Assembly (NCBI RefSeq): GCF_024979255.1
Contig: NZ_JANLCN010000007.1
Span: forward strand, 124,001 to 188,000
Direction of reading: 5' to 3'
Length of the DNA: 64,000 bases
DNA from: Herbiconiux moechotypicola
Lineage (GTDB): Bacteria > Actinomycetota > Actinomycetes > Actinomycetales > Microbacteriaceae
In this document: positions 46,999 through 55,707 of the stretch, piece after piece
Layout of the letters: the number at the start of each line of letters is the position of its first letter
Position numbering within the stretch: position 1 is the stretch's first letter
The notes under the pieces: model-generated
What the model saw: only the letters and a program-made list of their open reading frames with translations
Told to the model about the DNA's origin: nothing
Database searches by the model: none
Position numbers and translations under genes: made by a program

Positions 46999-48162
46999 AT
47001 GCGTGTGGTGATCGTCGGAGCGGGCGTCGCCGGACTCTCGCTGGCCCAGTGGTTGACCCGGTTCGGGCACGAGCCCGTGGTGGTGGAGAAGGCTCCGGAA
47101 CTCGTGGTGGGCGGCTACAAGATCGACGTGCGGGGCGCGGCGATCGAGATCATGGAGCGGGCCGGCCTGCTGGAGGCGCTCGAGGCGGCGTCGACCCACA
47201 TGCGCGGGGCCGTGCTCGTCGACCGCGAGGGCGCCGAGATCGCCCGCATGAGCGGCGACGACTTCGGGCACCGCATCGGCGACGACCTCGAGATCGTGCG
47301 CGGGCCGCTGTGCCGGCTGCTCGACCGGGCCGCCGGTGCCGAGGTGCGGTACTCCACCACGGTCACGGGCGTGACCGAGACCCCCGCGGGGATCGAGGTG
47401 GCGTTGTCGACGGGGGAGACTTTCGTCGCCGACGCCCTGGTGGGGGCGGATGGACTGCACTCGGCGACCAGGAGCCTGGTGTTCGGCCCCGAGGAGGACT
47501 TCCGCCGTGACCTCGGCATGTCGCTGTGCGTGTTCTCGGTGCCGAACCATCTCGGTCGCGACCGGGAGGAGCTGCAGTACTCCGAGCTCGGCCGGGTGGC
47601 CGCGATCTGGGCGACCGCAACCGAACCCGAGGCCAAGGCGACCTTCGGCTTCGCCGCGACAGACACCTACGACCGCCGCGACCGGCAGGCGCAGGAGCAG
47701 GCCGTGCGCGAGGCCTTCGCGGGGATCGGCTGGGAGGTGCCGCGTCTGCTGGAGGCGATGCCCGCCGCCACGGACTGGTACTTCGACGCGGCCGCCCAGA
47801 TCGAGATGCCGAGCTGGAGCAGCGGGCGGGTGGTGCTCGTGGGTGATGCCGCCTACTGCGCGTCGCCCATGTCGGGGCAGGGGTCGAGCCTCGCGCTCGT
47901 GGGCGCGTACGTGCTCGCCGGCGAGCTGGCCTCGTGCGGGGGCGACGTCGTGGCCGCGTTCGCCGCCTACGACGCCGTGCTGCGCCCCTTCGTCGAGGCC
48001 AACCAGGCACTGGGCCGCATCTCGGCAGCGCGCATGACCGAGCTCGAGCCCGGTGCCGACACCGAGCTCAGCGCCGAGCAGATCGAGGCCGTGCTCGACT
48101 CCACCACCGATCGCATCGCCGACGCCGCCCGCGCGGTGGAGCTCAAGCCGTACCCCGTCTGA
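46999..48162 (+). CDS. FAD-dependent monooxygenase (PHBH/TetX type)
   Basis: A 387-residue group A flavoprotein monooxygenase. Dinucleotide motif RVVIVGAGVAGLSLAQWL at the N-terminus, the DG motif in LVGADGLHSATRSLVFG, and the FAD-ribose motif GDAAYCASPMSGQGSSLALVGAYVLA. GYKIDVRGAAIEIMERAGL resembles TetX-like enzymes and uncharacterised relatives that hydroxylate small aromatic or polyketide compounds. Substrate unknown. ATG 46999 is preceded by GAAGG; the frame is open far upstream through the divergent gene. It ends 17 nt from the convergent amidohydrolase. Confidence 0.9.
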   Translation: MRVVIVGAGVAGLSLAQWLTRFGHEPVVVEKAPELVVGGYKIDVRGAAIEIMERAGLLEALEAASTHMRGAVLVDREGAEIARMSGDDFGHRIGDDLEIVRGPLCRLLDRAAGAEVRYSTTVTGVTETPAGIEVALSTGETFVADALVGADGLHSATRSLVFGPEEDFRRDLGMSLCVFSVPNHLGRDREELQYSELGRVAAIWATATEPEAKATFGFAATDTYDRRDRQAQEQAVREAFAGIGWEVPRLLEAMPAATDWYFDAAAQIEMPSWSSGRVVLVGDAAYCASPMSGQGSSLALVGAYVLAGELASCGGDVVAAFAAYDAVLRPFVEANQALGRISAARMTELEPGADTELSAEQIEAVLDSTTDRIADAARAVELKPYPV

Positions 48163-48179
48163 GCCGGCTTCCGTCTCGG

Positions 48180-49751
48180 TCAGCTCCGTCTGAACTCGCC
48201 GTCGACGACGGTGGCGACCGCGCGGCGAGTGAGCAGCTGTTCCGGGGTCGCCGCCGAGAGGTCTCCGTCGAACACGCTGAGGTCGGCGAGGCGCCCGGGC
48301 GCGATGGTGCCCTCGTCATGCTCGACGCCGGCAGCGAGAGCCGCCCCGACCGTGTAAGCCAGCACGGCCTCGTCCGCCCCCAGGGCCTCGAGGGGCGAGA
48401 CGGCCTCGCCGCCGCGCGCGGTGCACCGCCGCGACACGGCATCGGCGAGGATGCCCAGGGGCTCGAAGGGGGCGATCGGGAAGTCGGAGCCGAGCGCCAG
48501 CACCGTCCCGCTCGCGGCGAGCGACCGGAGGCGCCAGCCGTGCGAGCGCCGGTCGCCGAGGCGCCTCGACCAGTTGTCGGAGCCGTCCGCGGCCACGAAG
48601 CGGGTGCAGTGGGTGGGCTGCACCGACGCCACGGCACCGCTGCGGCCGACCGCCGCGACGGCGGCGGGGGAGGTCACCTCGAGATGCTCGATGCGGTGGC
48701 GCACCGCGGGATGCGCGGCGTGGGCGCGGGCGATGGTGTCGGCCGCCCACAGGATCGCTGCATCGCCGATGGCGTGCGTGGCCGTGGGCACGCCGGCGGC
48801 GGCCAGGCGCTGCACCACGCGCGCGTACTCCACCGGGTCGCCCCAGGTGCTGCCGGTCGACTCGCCCCGCAGATCGGGCGACGACAGCCAGGCGGTGCCG
48901 TTGTCGACGGTGCCGTCGAGGAAGAGTTTCACACCGTGGTGGTGCCAGAGCCGTCCCCGCCCGGGCGGTGGGTCGACGGGATCGACCCCCGCGGCGGCCA
49001 GCGCGGGGGTGTACCAGCGGTGCAGCTTGAGCCTCAGGGGCAGCCGGCCGGTGCGTTCGAGCTCGTCGTACTGCTCGGCGGAGTCGCCCAGCGCGTCCAT
49101 CACGTGGAGTCCCGTCAGGCCGCTCGCGGCCATCGCGGCGAGCACCCGGCCGAGCCTGTCGGTGCGCGAAGCCGGGTGCTCGGGCGGGATGGCGAGCCTG
49201 ACGTGGTCCATCGCCTCCTCCTCGACGACCAGTCCGGTGAACGCGCCCCGCTCATCCCTCACCGCGTGGGCGCCCGAACCGAACGCCGGCATCCGCTCGA
49301 CTCCGGCCACCCGGACGGCCTCCTCGTCGAGGAGGAGTGCGTGGCAGTCGAACAGCTGAAGCGCGACCGGCCGGCCGAGACCTCTGAGCACCGCCGAGGT
49401 GGGCTGGTCGTCGTCCCAGAGTCCGTACGAGAGGCCCCAGCCCAGCAGCCACTCACCGGGAGGGATCTCTCGAACCGCGTCGGAGAGCACGGAACGCAGG
49501 GCGGCGAGGTCGTCGACGTCGGAGAGGTCGACCCCGCGCTGCAGTCCGGCGCCCAGCGAGGGGTGGCTGTGGGCATCGGTGAAGCCCGGATACACGTGGC
49601 CGCCGAGCTCGATCACCTCGCCGACCGTCGTGCCCACGCGCCGCAGCTCGCGGTCGCCCACCACGGCGGTGATGCGGTTCTCTCTCACCACGACACCGCG
49701 CGCGCCGACGTGGCCGTGCACGGCGTCGGCGACGAAGAGCGTCGCCGTCAT
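48180..49751 (-). CDS. YtcJ-like amidohydrolase (second of two)
   Basis: A 523-residue amidohydrolase_3 family enzyme. Metal ligands are in FTDAHSHPSLGAG; further conserved motifs are GVKLFLDGTVDNGTAWL, THAIGDAAI, HRIEHLEV and LALGSDFPIAPFEPLG. Family members hydrolyse amides such as N-substituted formamides; most are uncharacterised. The start overlaps the stop of the preceding amidohydrolase (ATGA). It is last gene of a five-gene minus-strand operon behind a sugar-type ABC importer, implying that the imported compound, or a product of the first enzyme, is its substrate. Confidence 0.9.
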   Translation of the reverse strand: MTATLFVADAVHGHVGARGVVVRENRITAVVGDRELRRVGTTVGEVIELGGHVYPGFTDAHSHPSLGAGLQRGVDLSDVDDLAALRSVLSDAVREIPPGEWLLGWGLSYGLWDDDQPTSAVLRGLGRPVALQLFDCHALLLDEEAVRVAGVERMPAFGSGAHAVRDERGAFTGLVVEEEAMDHVRLAIPPEHPASRTDRLGRVLAAMAASGLTGLHVMDALGDSAEQYDELERTGRLPLRLKLHRWYTPALAAAGVDPVDPPPGRGRLWHHHGVKLFLDGTVDNGTAWLSSPDLRGESTGSTWGDPVEYARVVQRLAAAGVPTATHAIGDAAILWAADTIARAHAAHPAVRHRIEHLEVTSPAAVAAVGRSGAVASVQPTHCTRFVAADGSDNWSRRLGDRRSHGWRLRSLAASGTVLALGSDFPIAPFEPLGILADAVSRRCTARGGEAVSPLEALGADEAVLAYTVGAALAAGVEHDEGTIAPGRLADLSVFDGDLSAATPEQLLTRRAVATVVDGEFRRS

Positions 49752-51403
49752 GCCCCGCCGCCCGCGACCCGACGCATCCGGCCCCCCACCCAGGTGGCGA
49801 GCACCGTCACCCGCTGCAGCTCGTCGACGGTCATCGTGAGCGGGTCTCCCTCGACGAGCGTGAGGTCGGCCGAGAGACCGGGCTCGATGCGCCCGGTGTG
49901 CTCGCCGTCGCCCCGCACGATCGCCGAGGTCGAGGTGTAGCCGCGCAGCGCGGTCCAGCGGTCGATCGACTGGTCGGGCACGGCCACGCGCCCGTCGTCC
50001 AGGGTTCTCGCGGCACGGGCCACCGCCGCGGCGAAGCCCTTGAACGGGTCGAAGTCGGCCACGGGCCAGTCCGAGCCCAGCACCACGGGCACTCCCGCCT
50101 CGACCAGTGAGCGGATCGGGATCGCCCGCGCGGCCCTCTCCGCACCGAGCCGCACCGACCAGGAGTCGCGGCCGTCGGGGTGCAGGTGCAGGGCGTGGAT
50201 GGGCTGCACACTCGCGACGACGCCGAGCTCGGCCATCCGCGCGATCGTGGCCTCCGGCAGCGTCTCGATGTGCTCGATGCGGTGAGTGGCGCTGCGACGG
50301 AGCTCCTCCGGTAGCGTGGCGAGTGTCTCGAGGGCGAACTCGACGGCGCGGTCGCCGATGGCGTGCGTCGCGGTGGGGATGCCCTGCCGGGCGAAGTGCA
50401 GAACCACGCGCTGGTACTCCTCGGGCGGCAGCCACAGCGGCCGGGTGCTCTCCCCGAGGAGGTCGGGATGCTCGAGCCACGCCGTGCCCCCTTCCACCGT
50501 TCCGTCGAGCATGAGCTTCACGCCCTCCACCCGCCAGCGCCGTCCGCCGGTGCCCTGCAGGCGCACCCAGCGCGCGAGCTCGGAGTCGGTGACGCCCGGC
50601 TGGATCAGGGGCGAGAACCGCACCGTGAGCGGGAGCTCTCCCACACGCTCCAGCTCGGTACAGAGCTCGAACGGGTCGCCGTTGGCGTCGAGCACCTGCA
50701 GCGAAGTGAGCCCGCGGTCGGCCATGGAGTCGAACAGGCGGCCGAGCCGCCCGGCGCGCTCGGAGAGGGAACCCCGATGGATGTGGCTCTCGAGTCGGGC
50801 CATCGCCTCCATCTCGAGCAGGTGCCCGGTCGGTCGCCCGTCGGCGCCGACGACGATCTGCGACGCCCCGGCGAACTCCTCCGCGCCCGTGATGCCGGCC
50901 ACGGCGAGGGCTGCGTCGTTGGCGAGCCCGGAGTGGCCGTCGCGAAAGCGGAGGTAGAGCGGCCGGCCCGCAGCCACGTCGTCGAACACCCGGCCGGCGA
51001 TGTCGCTCTGGTCGGTGAACACGTCGGCCGTGAGGCCCCAGCCGAGCACCCAGGTACCGGAGGGCGCGCCGGAGGCGCCGTCGGCGGGCAAATCCGCCCG
51101 CAGCAGGGCCTTCGCCTGGTCGAGGTCTCCCGCCTGCAGCAGGATGGTGCCCGCGGTCATCTCGAGACCCCACACCGGGTGGCAGTGGCCGTCGCTCCAC
51201 CCCGGCATGAGGGTGGCACCCGGGAAGGTCAGTCTCTCGGTGCGCGAGTCGACGAAGGCGCTGACGGCGTCGGCGTCGCCGACGGCCAGGATCCGGTCGC
51301 CGGCGATCGCCACGTGGGTGGGCTCCGATCCGTCTCCGCTGCCGTCGGGCCCGGTGAGGGTGTGCACGCGGGCGGCCTCGATCACGAGCTCGGCGGCGGT
51401 CAC
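49748..51403 (-). CDS. YtcJ-like amidohydrolase (first of two)
   Basis: A 551-residue paralogue of the downstream gene, with the same motif order: GWSDGHCHPVWGLE, GVKLMLDGTVEGGTAWLEHP, THAIGDRAV, HRIEHIET, LGSDWPVADFDPF. Both look catalytically complete, so they are probably specialised for different substrates or successive steps. The GTG start at 51403 overlaps the permease stop (GTGA); the open frame upstream runs through that gene. No signal peptide, so it acts in the cytoplasm on imported substrate. Confidence 0.9.
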   Translation of the reverse strand: MTAAELVIEAARVHTLTGPDGSGDGSEPTHVAIAGDRILAVGDADAVSAFVDSRTERLTFPGATLMPGWSDGHCHPVWGLEMTAGTILLQAGDLDQAKALLRADLPADGASGAPSGTWVLGWGLTADVFTDQSDIAGRVFDDVAAGRPLYLRFRDGHSGLANDAALAVAGITGAEEFAGASQIVVGADGRPTGHLLEMEAMARLESHIHRGSLSERAGRLGRLFDSMADRGLTSLQVLDANGDPFELCTELERVGELPLTVRFSPLIQPGVTDSELARWVRLQGTGGRRWRVEGVKLMLDGTVEGGTAWLEHPDLLGESTRPLWLPPEEYQRVVLHFARQGIPTATHAIGDRAVEFALETLATLPEELRRSATHRIEHIETLPEATIARMAELGVVASVQPIHALHLHPDGRDSWSVRLGAERAARAIPIRSLVEAGVPVVLGSDWPVADFDPFKGFAAAVARAARTLDDGRVAVPDQSIDRWTALRGYTSTSAIVRGDGEHTGRIEPGLSADLTLVEGDPLTMTVDELQRVTVLATWVGGRMRRVAGGGA

Positions 51404-52434
51404 GAGGTTGCTCCCGAGGTGGTGCCCGACCCTGTCGACGCGGTCGGCGAGGGGGACTTCGGCGTGCGCATCCGGCTCCACGACGAGCGCACGACCTTCT
51501 GCACGGTGGAGTCGAGCGCCACGGCGATCACCAGGGTCGCGCCGATGAGCACGGTCTGCAGAAAGGGCGGCGCCTGGAGGAAGGCCAGCCCGTTGCGCAG
51601 CACCCGGAGGAACAGCACGCCCCCGATCACGCCGCTGATGCGCCCGATGCCCCCGGCGATGGCCACACCGCCGAGCAGCACCACCGTGAGCGCGTCGAGC
51701 TCGAGACCGGTGCCGACCGTGGGGCTGGCGCTCTGCACCTTCGCCGAGAGGAGGATGCCGGCGAGGGCGGCGCCGAAGCCGGTGGCAACGAACAGCAGGC
51801 ACTGCACCCGCTGCACCGGCACGCCCATGAGGATCGCCGCCCGGCGGTTGCCTCCCGTGGCGAACACCTGCTTGCCGAACGCGGTGTGGTCGAGCACCCA
51901 CCAGGCCAAGGCCACCGCGACCACCAGGATGAGGAGGGTGAGCGGGAACGGGCCGATCCGGGCGGAGGCCAGGGCTGCGAACTCCCCGGGCAGGTCGCGG
52001 CCGCTGATGCCGCGCCCGCCCGACAACAGGAGGGCGAGCCCGCCCCAGATGCTGAGGAAGCCGAGGGTCACGACGAAGGAGTTGAAGCCGAGGTAGGCCA
52101 CGAGCACACCGTTGACGAGGCCGGCGGCCGCCCCGACGAGGAGGCCCGCGGTCAGACCCAGCCAGAACGATCCGGTCGCCTGCATGCACAGCGCGGCGGA
52201 GACCGCGGCCAGCGACGCGATCGAACCCACCGAGAAGTCGATCGAGCCCGAGATGACCAGGAGTGCCAGCGGGAGGGCGACCAGGGCCAGTTCGACCGAC
52301 TGGCCGAGGATGTTGGAGACGTTGGACAGGCTCGCGAAGTTGGGGTTCGCCAGCGCGAACCCGGCGAACAGGATCGCGAGGGCGATGAAGATGCCGTTCT
52401 GCGCGAGCAGGAGTTTGGCGCGTTGGATGGTCAC
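51400..52434 (-). CDS. Ribose-type ABC importer permease (RbsC family)
   Basis: A 344-residue permease with eight to ten helices. Family motifs are SNVSNILGQSVELALVALPLALLVISGSIDFSVGSIASL (by its parts GQSVELAL and GSIDFSVGS), GFNSFVVTLGFLSIWGGLALLLSGGRGIS and GGNRRAAILMGVPVQRV. VLLGGVAIAGGIGRISGVIGG is the conserved late loop. The GTG start overlaps the ATPase stop (GTGA). The C-terminal 25 residues are Ser/Thr/Gly-rich and unusual. Substrate unknown; relatives carry sugars, purine nucleosides or autoinducers. Confidence 0.9.
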   Translation of the reverse strand: MTIQRAKLLLAQNGIFIALAILFAGFALANPNFASLSNVSNILGQSVELALVALPLALLVISGSIDFSVGSIASLAAVSAALCMQATGSFWLGLTAGLLVGAAAGLVNGVLVAYLGFNSFVVTLGFLSIWGGLALLLSGGRGISGRDLPGEFAALASARIGPFPLTLLILVVAVALAWWVLDHTAFGKQVFATGGNRRAAILMGVPVQRVQCLLFVATGFGAALAGILLSAKVQSASPTVGTGLELDALTVVLLGGVAIAGGIGRISGVIGGVLFLRVLRNGLAFLQAPPFLQTVLIGATLVIAVALDSTVQKVVRSSWSRMRTPKSPSPTASTGSGTTSGATS

Positions 52435-53957
52435 GGCCGGATGGCCTCCGATTCGGTGTGAGGTGCGGGGGTAGGGCGGCCCGAGCCGGGCGTGTGCCGG
52501 TCTGCGAGGGCGAGGAGGGTGGAGAGCAGCTCGGCGCCGAAGCGCGGACTCCTGGCCACGGGGATGCTCTGGCCGTCGTGCAGCACGAGGGCGCGGTCGC
52601 AGAGCTGAGCGATCTCGTCGCCCTCGGCCGAGGCCACGACCACCGCGCATCCGCATGCCGCCATCTGGCGCACCACTCGGGTGATGTCGCGCTTGGCCGA
52701 GATGTCGACCCCCTGGGTGGGCTGCTGCAGCAGCAGCACCGAGGGTGACTCCACGGAGAGCCAGCGGGCGAGCAGGTGCTTCTGGCGGTTGCCGCCGCTG
52801 AAGGCGGAGAGGGGGCTCGACCCCGGCGGTCCGTGCACGGCGAACTCCCGGCGGGCGGCCGCGTAGCTGTCGCCGCCGGTCGAGGCCGTCGTCCACCACC
52901 CGCGCGTTCCGAACCGCGGCAGCCAGGGGATGAGGACGTTGTCCTGGGCGGCCATCCCGGCGACGAGGCCGTCGCGCTCCCGGTCGGCGGGCACCGCGTA
53001 GACACCGTGGGCGATCGCGTCGGCGGGGCCGTCGAGGCGCAGGTCGGCGCCGTCCAGGCGGATGGTCGGGCCGAGGCGGCCACCGGCGGTGATCGAGTCG
53101 AGCAGGGTGAACTGTTCTCCCGCCGCCATGCCGTAGAGCCCGACGACCTCGCCGCCGCGCACCGAGAACGCGCCGGCGTCGAGCACCTCGGCTCCGGGCT
53201 CGGGCGTCTCGAACTCGAGCTCGTCGTCGTCGGGAGCCAGCGCGTGGGCGATCGCCTCCGCCGTGAGCCCCTCGAGCGGGCGGTCGAGCACGAGGCCGCC
53301 ACCGCGCAGCACCATCACCCGGGTGCAAATCTCGACCACGTCGGGCAGGCGGTGCGACACGTAGACCACCGCGGCGCCCTCGGCGGCGAGCTCCTGCACC
53401 AGTTCGTGCAGGGCCTGGGTCTCGGCGTGGCCGAGTGCGGCGGTCGGCTCGTCGAGCAGCAGCAGCCGGGTGTGAGAGCTCATCAGCCCCCTGGCCAGCT
53501 CGAGCATCTGCCGCTCGCCGATGGCGAGGGCGGCGACGGCGAGATCGAGCGGCGCGTCGAGCCCGACGCGCGTGACCGCGGCCTCGGCGCGGGCCCGCAG
53601 CTCGCGCCGCGAGCCGGAGCGCGGCAGGCCGAGTACGAGGTTGTCGAGCACGGTGAGGCCCGGGATGAGCGCGGGGTCCTGGTGGATCACCGTGATGCCG
53701 GCGGCCAGCGCCGCGGCGGGGGTGAGCGCTCGGCCGATCTCCTCGCCCCCGAAGCGGAGGGAGCCGTCGGTCGCGTGCGCGATGCCGCTGACGAGGTTGA
53801 GGAGGGTGCTCTTGCCGGCGCCGTTGTGGCCGAGCAGACCCACGATCTCGCCGGGGTGCACGACGGCGTCGATGTCGGTCAGCGCCCGGGTGGGGCCGAA
53901 GGACATCCCCACTCCCCGGAGTTCGAGGAGTGGGGATGTCGAGTGGAGTGCGGTCAT
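52431..53957 (-). CDS. Ribose-type ABC importer ATPase, degenerate second domain
   Basis: A 508-residue double ATPase of the RbsA family. Domain 1 is intact in catalysis: Walker A GHNGAGKS (43-50) and Walker B LLLLDE (165-170), although its signature is LAIGE rather than LSGGQ. Domain 2 keeps the signature FSGGN (386-390). Its Walker A is replaced by LYGMAAGEQ (274-282) and its Walker B by LLLQQP (408-413), so it cannot hydrolyse ATP. One composite active site is expected. ATG 53957 follows the binding-protein stop by 14 nt; a strong inverted repeat lies in codons 6-19. Confidence 0.9.
   Translation of the reverse strand: MTALHSTSPLLELRGVGMSFGPTRALTDIDAVVHPGEIVGLLGHNGAGKSTLLNLVSGIAHATDGSLRFGGEEIGRALTPAAALAAGITVIHQDPALIPGLTVLDNLVLGLPRSGSRRELRARAEAAVTRVGLDAPLDLAVAALAIGERQMLELARGLMSSHTRLLLLDEPTAALGHAETQALHELVQELAAEGAAVVYVSHRLPDVVEICTRVMVLRGGGLVLDRPLEGLTAEAIAHALAPDDDELEFETPEPGAEVLDAGAFSVRGGEVVGLYGMAAGEQFTLLDSITAGGRLGPTIRLDGADLRLDGPADAIAHGVYAVPADRERDGLVAGMAAQDNVLIPWLPRFGTRGWWTTASTGGDSYAAARREFAVHGPPGSSPLSAFSGGNRQKHLLARWLSVESPSVLLLQQPTQGVDISAKRDITRVVRQMAACGCAVVVASAEGDEIAQLCDRALVLHDGQSIPVARSPRFGAELLSTLLALADRHTPGSGRPTPAPHTESEAIRP
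53902..53940 (-). promoter_or_regulatory. Perfect 14-bp hairpin at the start of the importer ATPase gene
   Basis: Arms 53902-53915 (GACATCCCCACTCC) and 53927-53940 (GGAGTGGGGATGTC) with an 11-nt loop, inside codons 6-19 of the ATPase gene. As mRNA it would impede ribosomes just after initiation or protect the upstream binding-protein message. Confidence 0.65.
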
Positions 53958-53971
53958 CGGTGGAGCTGCGC

Positions 53972-54943
53972 TCAGCCCGCGAACTCGGCCGCGTTGTCGG
54001 CGGTCACCCGGCGCTGCACGAGCTCGCCGTCCTGCGGCTCGCCCTCGGCTGCGGCGATCAGCAGCTCGGCGCTGAGCGCGGCGATGTCGGCCGCGGTCGC
54101 GCCGTAGGAGACTCGCCAGAAGGTGTCGGGGTCGGCGAGCACCTGCGCCACCTGGGTGTCGACGTCGAGGTTCGCCAGGAGGGTGTCCTCCGCGGTCTCC
54201 GAGACGCCGGAGTCGAGCAGCGCCTGGTAGGCGCCGAGGCCGCTGGCGGCGTCGAACGCGAGCCAGACCTTCGTGTCGGGCGCCGCGGCGAGTGCGTTCT
54301 GCACGCCCGAGTAGCCGTCGTCGAGCGTGGGCGCGACGACCTCGTTCACGACGGCGTTCGGCACCACCGAGAGCAGGCCCTCGGAGAGCCCTGTGGAGCG
54401 CTCGCGGCCGAAGTCGTTGTCCCAGTAGCCGAGCAGGGTCACCGGCACGGCGGCGTCGGTGCCGTAGGTCTCGGCGACCCACTCGCCGGCGTCGACGCCC
54501 ACCTGGTAGCCGTCGGCGTATCCGTCGGAGAGCAGCACGCCGGCGGTGCCCTCCCAGGGCAGGGTGTAGCCGAGCACCGGGATGCCGGCGGCGTTCGCCT
54601 CGGCGGTGACGGGCACGAGGGCGTCGGCCGCGGCCGGGTAGCCCATGATGGCCTTCACGTCGCCGCGCTGTATCCAGGCCTGCCAGTCGCTCACCTGCAC
54701 CTGCGAGTTGAGGTTCGGGTCGTCGGAGACGAACTCGTAGCCGGCCTCGGCGACGAGTGCGGGCATCAGCTCGAGCACCTCGCTCCAGATCGGCACCTGG
54801 GAGGGGGCGGGGAAGCTGAGGGCGACGGCCCCGCGGGACTCGGTGGACGTCGGCTCGGCCGAGCCTCCGCTCGCGCAGGCGGTGAGGGTGAGTGCGAGGG
54901 CGGCGGTGGCCGCCGCGGCCCAGACGGTTCGCTGTCGTGCCAT
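53972..54943 (-). CDS. Ribose-type ABC importer substrate-binding lipoprotein
   Basis: A 323-residue periplasmic-binding-protein-like (Peripla_BP_4) lipoprotein. Lipobox LTAC (Cys23), then GAVALSFPAPSQVPIWSEVLELMPALVAEAGYEF, VSDWQAWIQRGDVKAIMGYP and GIPVLGYTLPW, with a YADGYQVGVDAGEWVAE helix. It delivers the ligand to the RbsC-type permease. First gene of the TetR-controlled operon, followed by ATPase, permease and two amidohydrolases. The ligand is probably a small polar amide-containing molecule rather than ribose, judging from the enzymes; this is inference. Confidence 0.9.
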   Translation of the reverse strand: MARQRTVWAAAATAALALTLTACASGGSAEPTSTESRGAVALSFPAPSQVPIWSEVLELMPALVAEAGYEFVSDDPNLNSQVQVSDWQAWIQRGDVKAIMGYPAAADALVPVTAEANAAGIPVLGYTLPWEGTAGVLLSDGYADGYQVGVDAGEWVAETYGTDAAVPVTLLGYWDNDFGRERSTGLSEGLLSVVPNAVVNEVVAPTLDDGYSGVQNALAAAPDTKVWLAFDAASGLGAYQALLDSGVSETAEDTLLANLDVDTQVAQVLADPDTFWRVSYGATAADIAALSAELLIAAAEGEPQDGELVQRRVTADNAAEFAG

Positions 54944-55005
54944 GGGATGGTCTCTTCTCTGTGTTCGGGATCGGGGGAGTGGTGCAGGTCAGTTGTAGAC
55001 TAAAA

Positions 55006-55025
55006 CGAATACGATTCGCAATCGT
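55006..55025. promoter_or_regulatory. Overlapping inverted repeats, probable TetR operator
   Basis: ACGATT-CGC-AATCGT (55011-55025) is a perfect 6-3-6 palindrome, and CGAAT-ACG-ATTCG (55006-55018) a perfect 5-3-5 palindrome overlapping it. They lie in the AT-rich 117-bp gap between the importer operon and the divergent tetR gene. One dimer or two overlapping dimers could shut both promoters. Confidence 0.7.
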
Positions 55026-55060
55026 TTAACATAGACTTAACACGACGAGAGGAGTGCCGG

Positions 55061-55672
55061 GTGAGGGCACGAGCAGGCCGGCCGAGCACGCCCAGGCTGT
55101 CGCTGGAGCAGATCGAGCGTGCGGCTCTCGAACTGATCGACGAGACCGGCGACCTGCAGATGACGGCGCTGGCCGAGCGGCTCCACGTCGCGCCCTCGTC
55201 GCTCTACAACCACGTCTCAGGGTTGAACGGCGTGCTCGAGCTCATCCGTCGCGGCATGACCAAGAAGGTGCAGATGCCGGTCGCGAGAGAGGACTGGCGG
55301 GAGTCGGTGCGGTCGCTGCTGGTGACCCTCACCGAGCTCTATTCCGCGCATCCGAACGCCTTGCCCATGCTGTTCCGCAACCGCATCGAGAGCGTCGAGG
55401 TGCTGAGCATCTACGACGAGTTCATGAACGGTCTGCTCGACGCGGGCTTCTCGGACGAGTCGCTCATGTCGATCGTCATGCTCGTCGACGGGCTCGCGAT
55501 GGGGCTGGCCACCGGCCTGCAGGAGCCGGTGCTCACGACCGAGCAGTCCGTCGAGCTCCCCGCCCTGTCGAGGTCGATCGCCGGTGGCGGCTACGACCGC
55601 GAGCGGGCGCTCGCACTGAGCATCGACGTGGTGGTCGGTGGACTTGAGGCGATGCTGCGCGCTCGCGACTGA
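55061..55672 (+). CDS. TetR family transcriptional regulator
   Basis: A 203-residue TetR-type repressor. Helix-turn-helix at about 11-55 (LSLEQIERAALELIDETG, then MTALAERLHVAPSSLYNHVSG), with a C-terminal ligand domain of the TetR_C (VbsR/AcrR-like) type. The start is GTG 55061 with GAGAGGAG upstream. Divergent from the importer/amidohydrolase operon with a palindromic operator between them, so it very likely represses that operon and itself and is released by the transported compound. Confidence 0.92.
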   Translation: MRARAGRPSTPRLSLEQIERAALELIDETGDLQMTALAERLHVAPSSLYNHVSGLNGVLELIRRGMTKKVQMPVAREDWRESVRSLLVTLTELYSAHPNALPMLFRNRIESVEVLSIYDEFMNGLLDAGFSDESLMSIVMLVDGLAMGLATGLQEPVLTTEQSVELPALSRSIAGGGYDRERALALSIDVVVGGLEAMLRARD

Positions 55673-55707
55673 CGTGCGGCCGACCGAGCCGTCAGGTGCT
55701 CAGCCCG

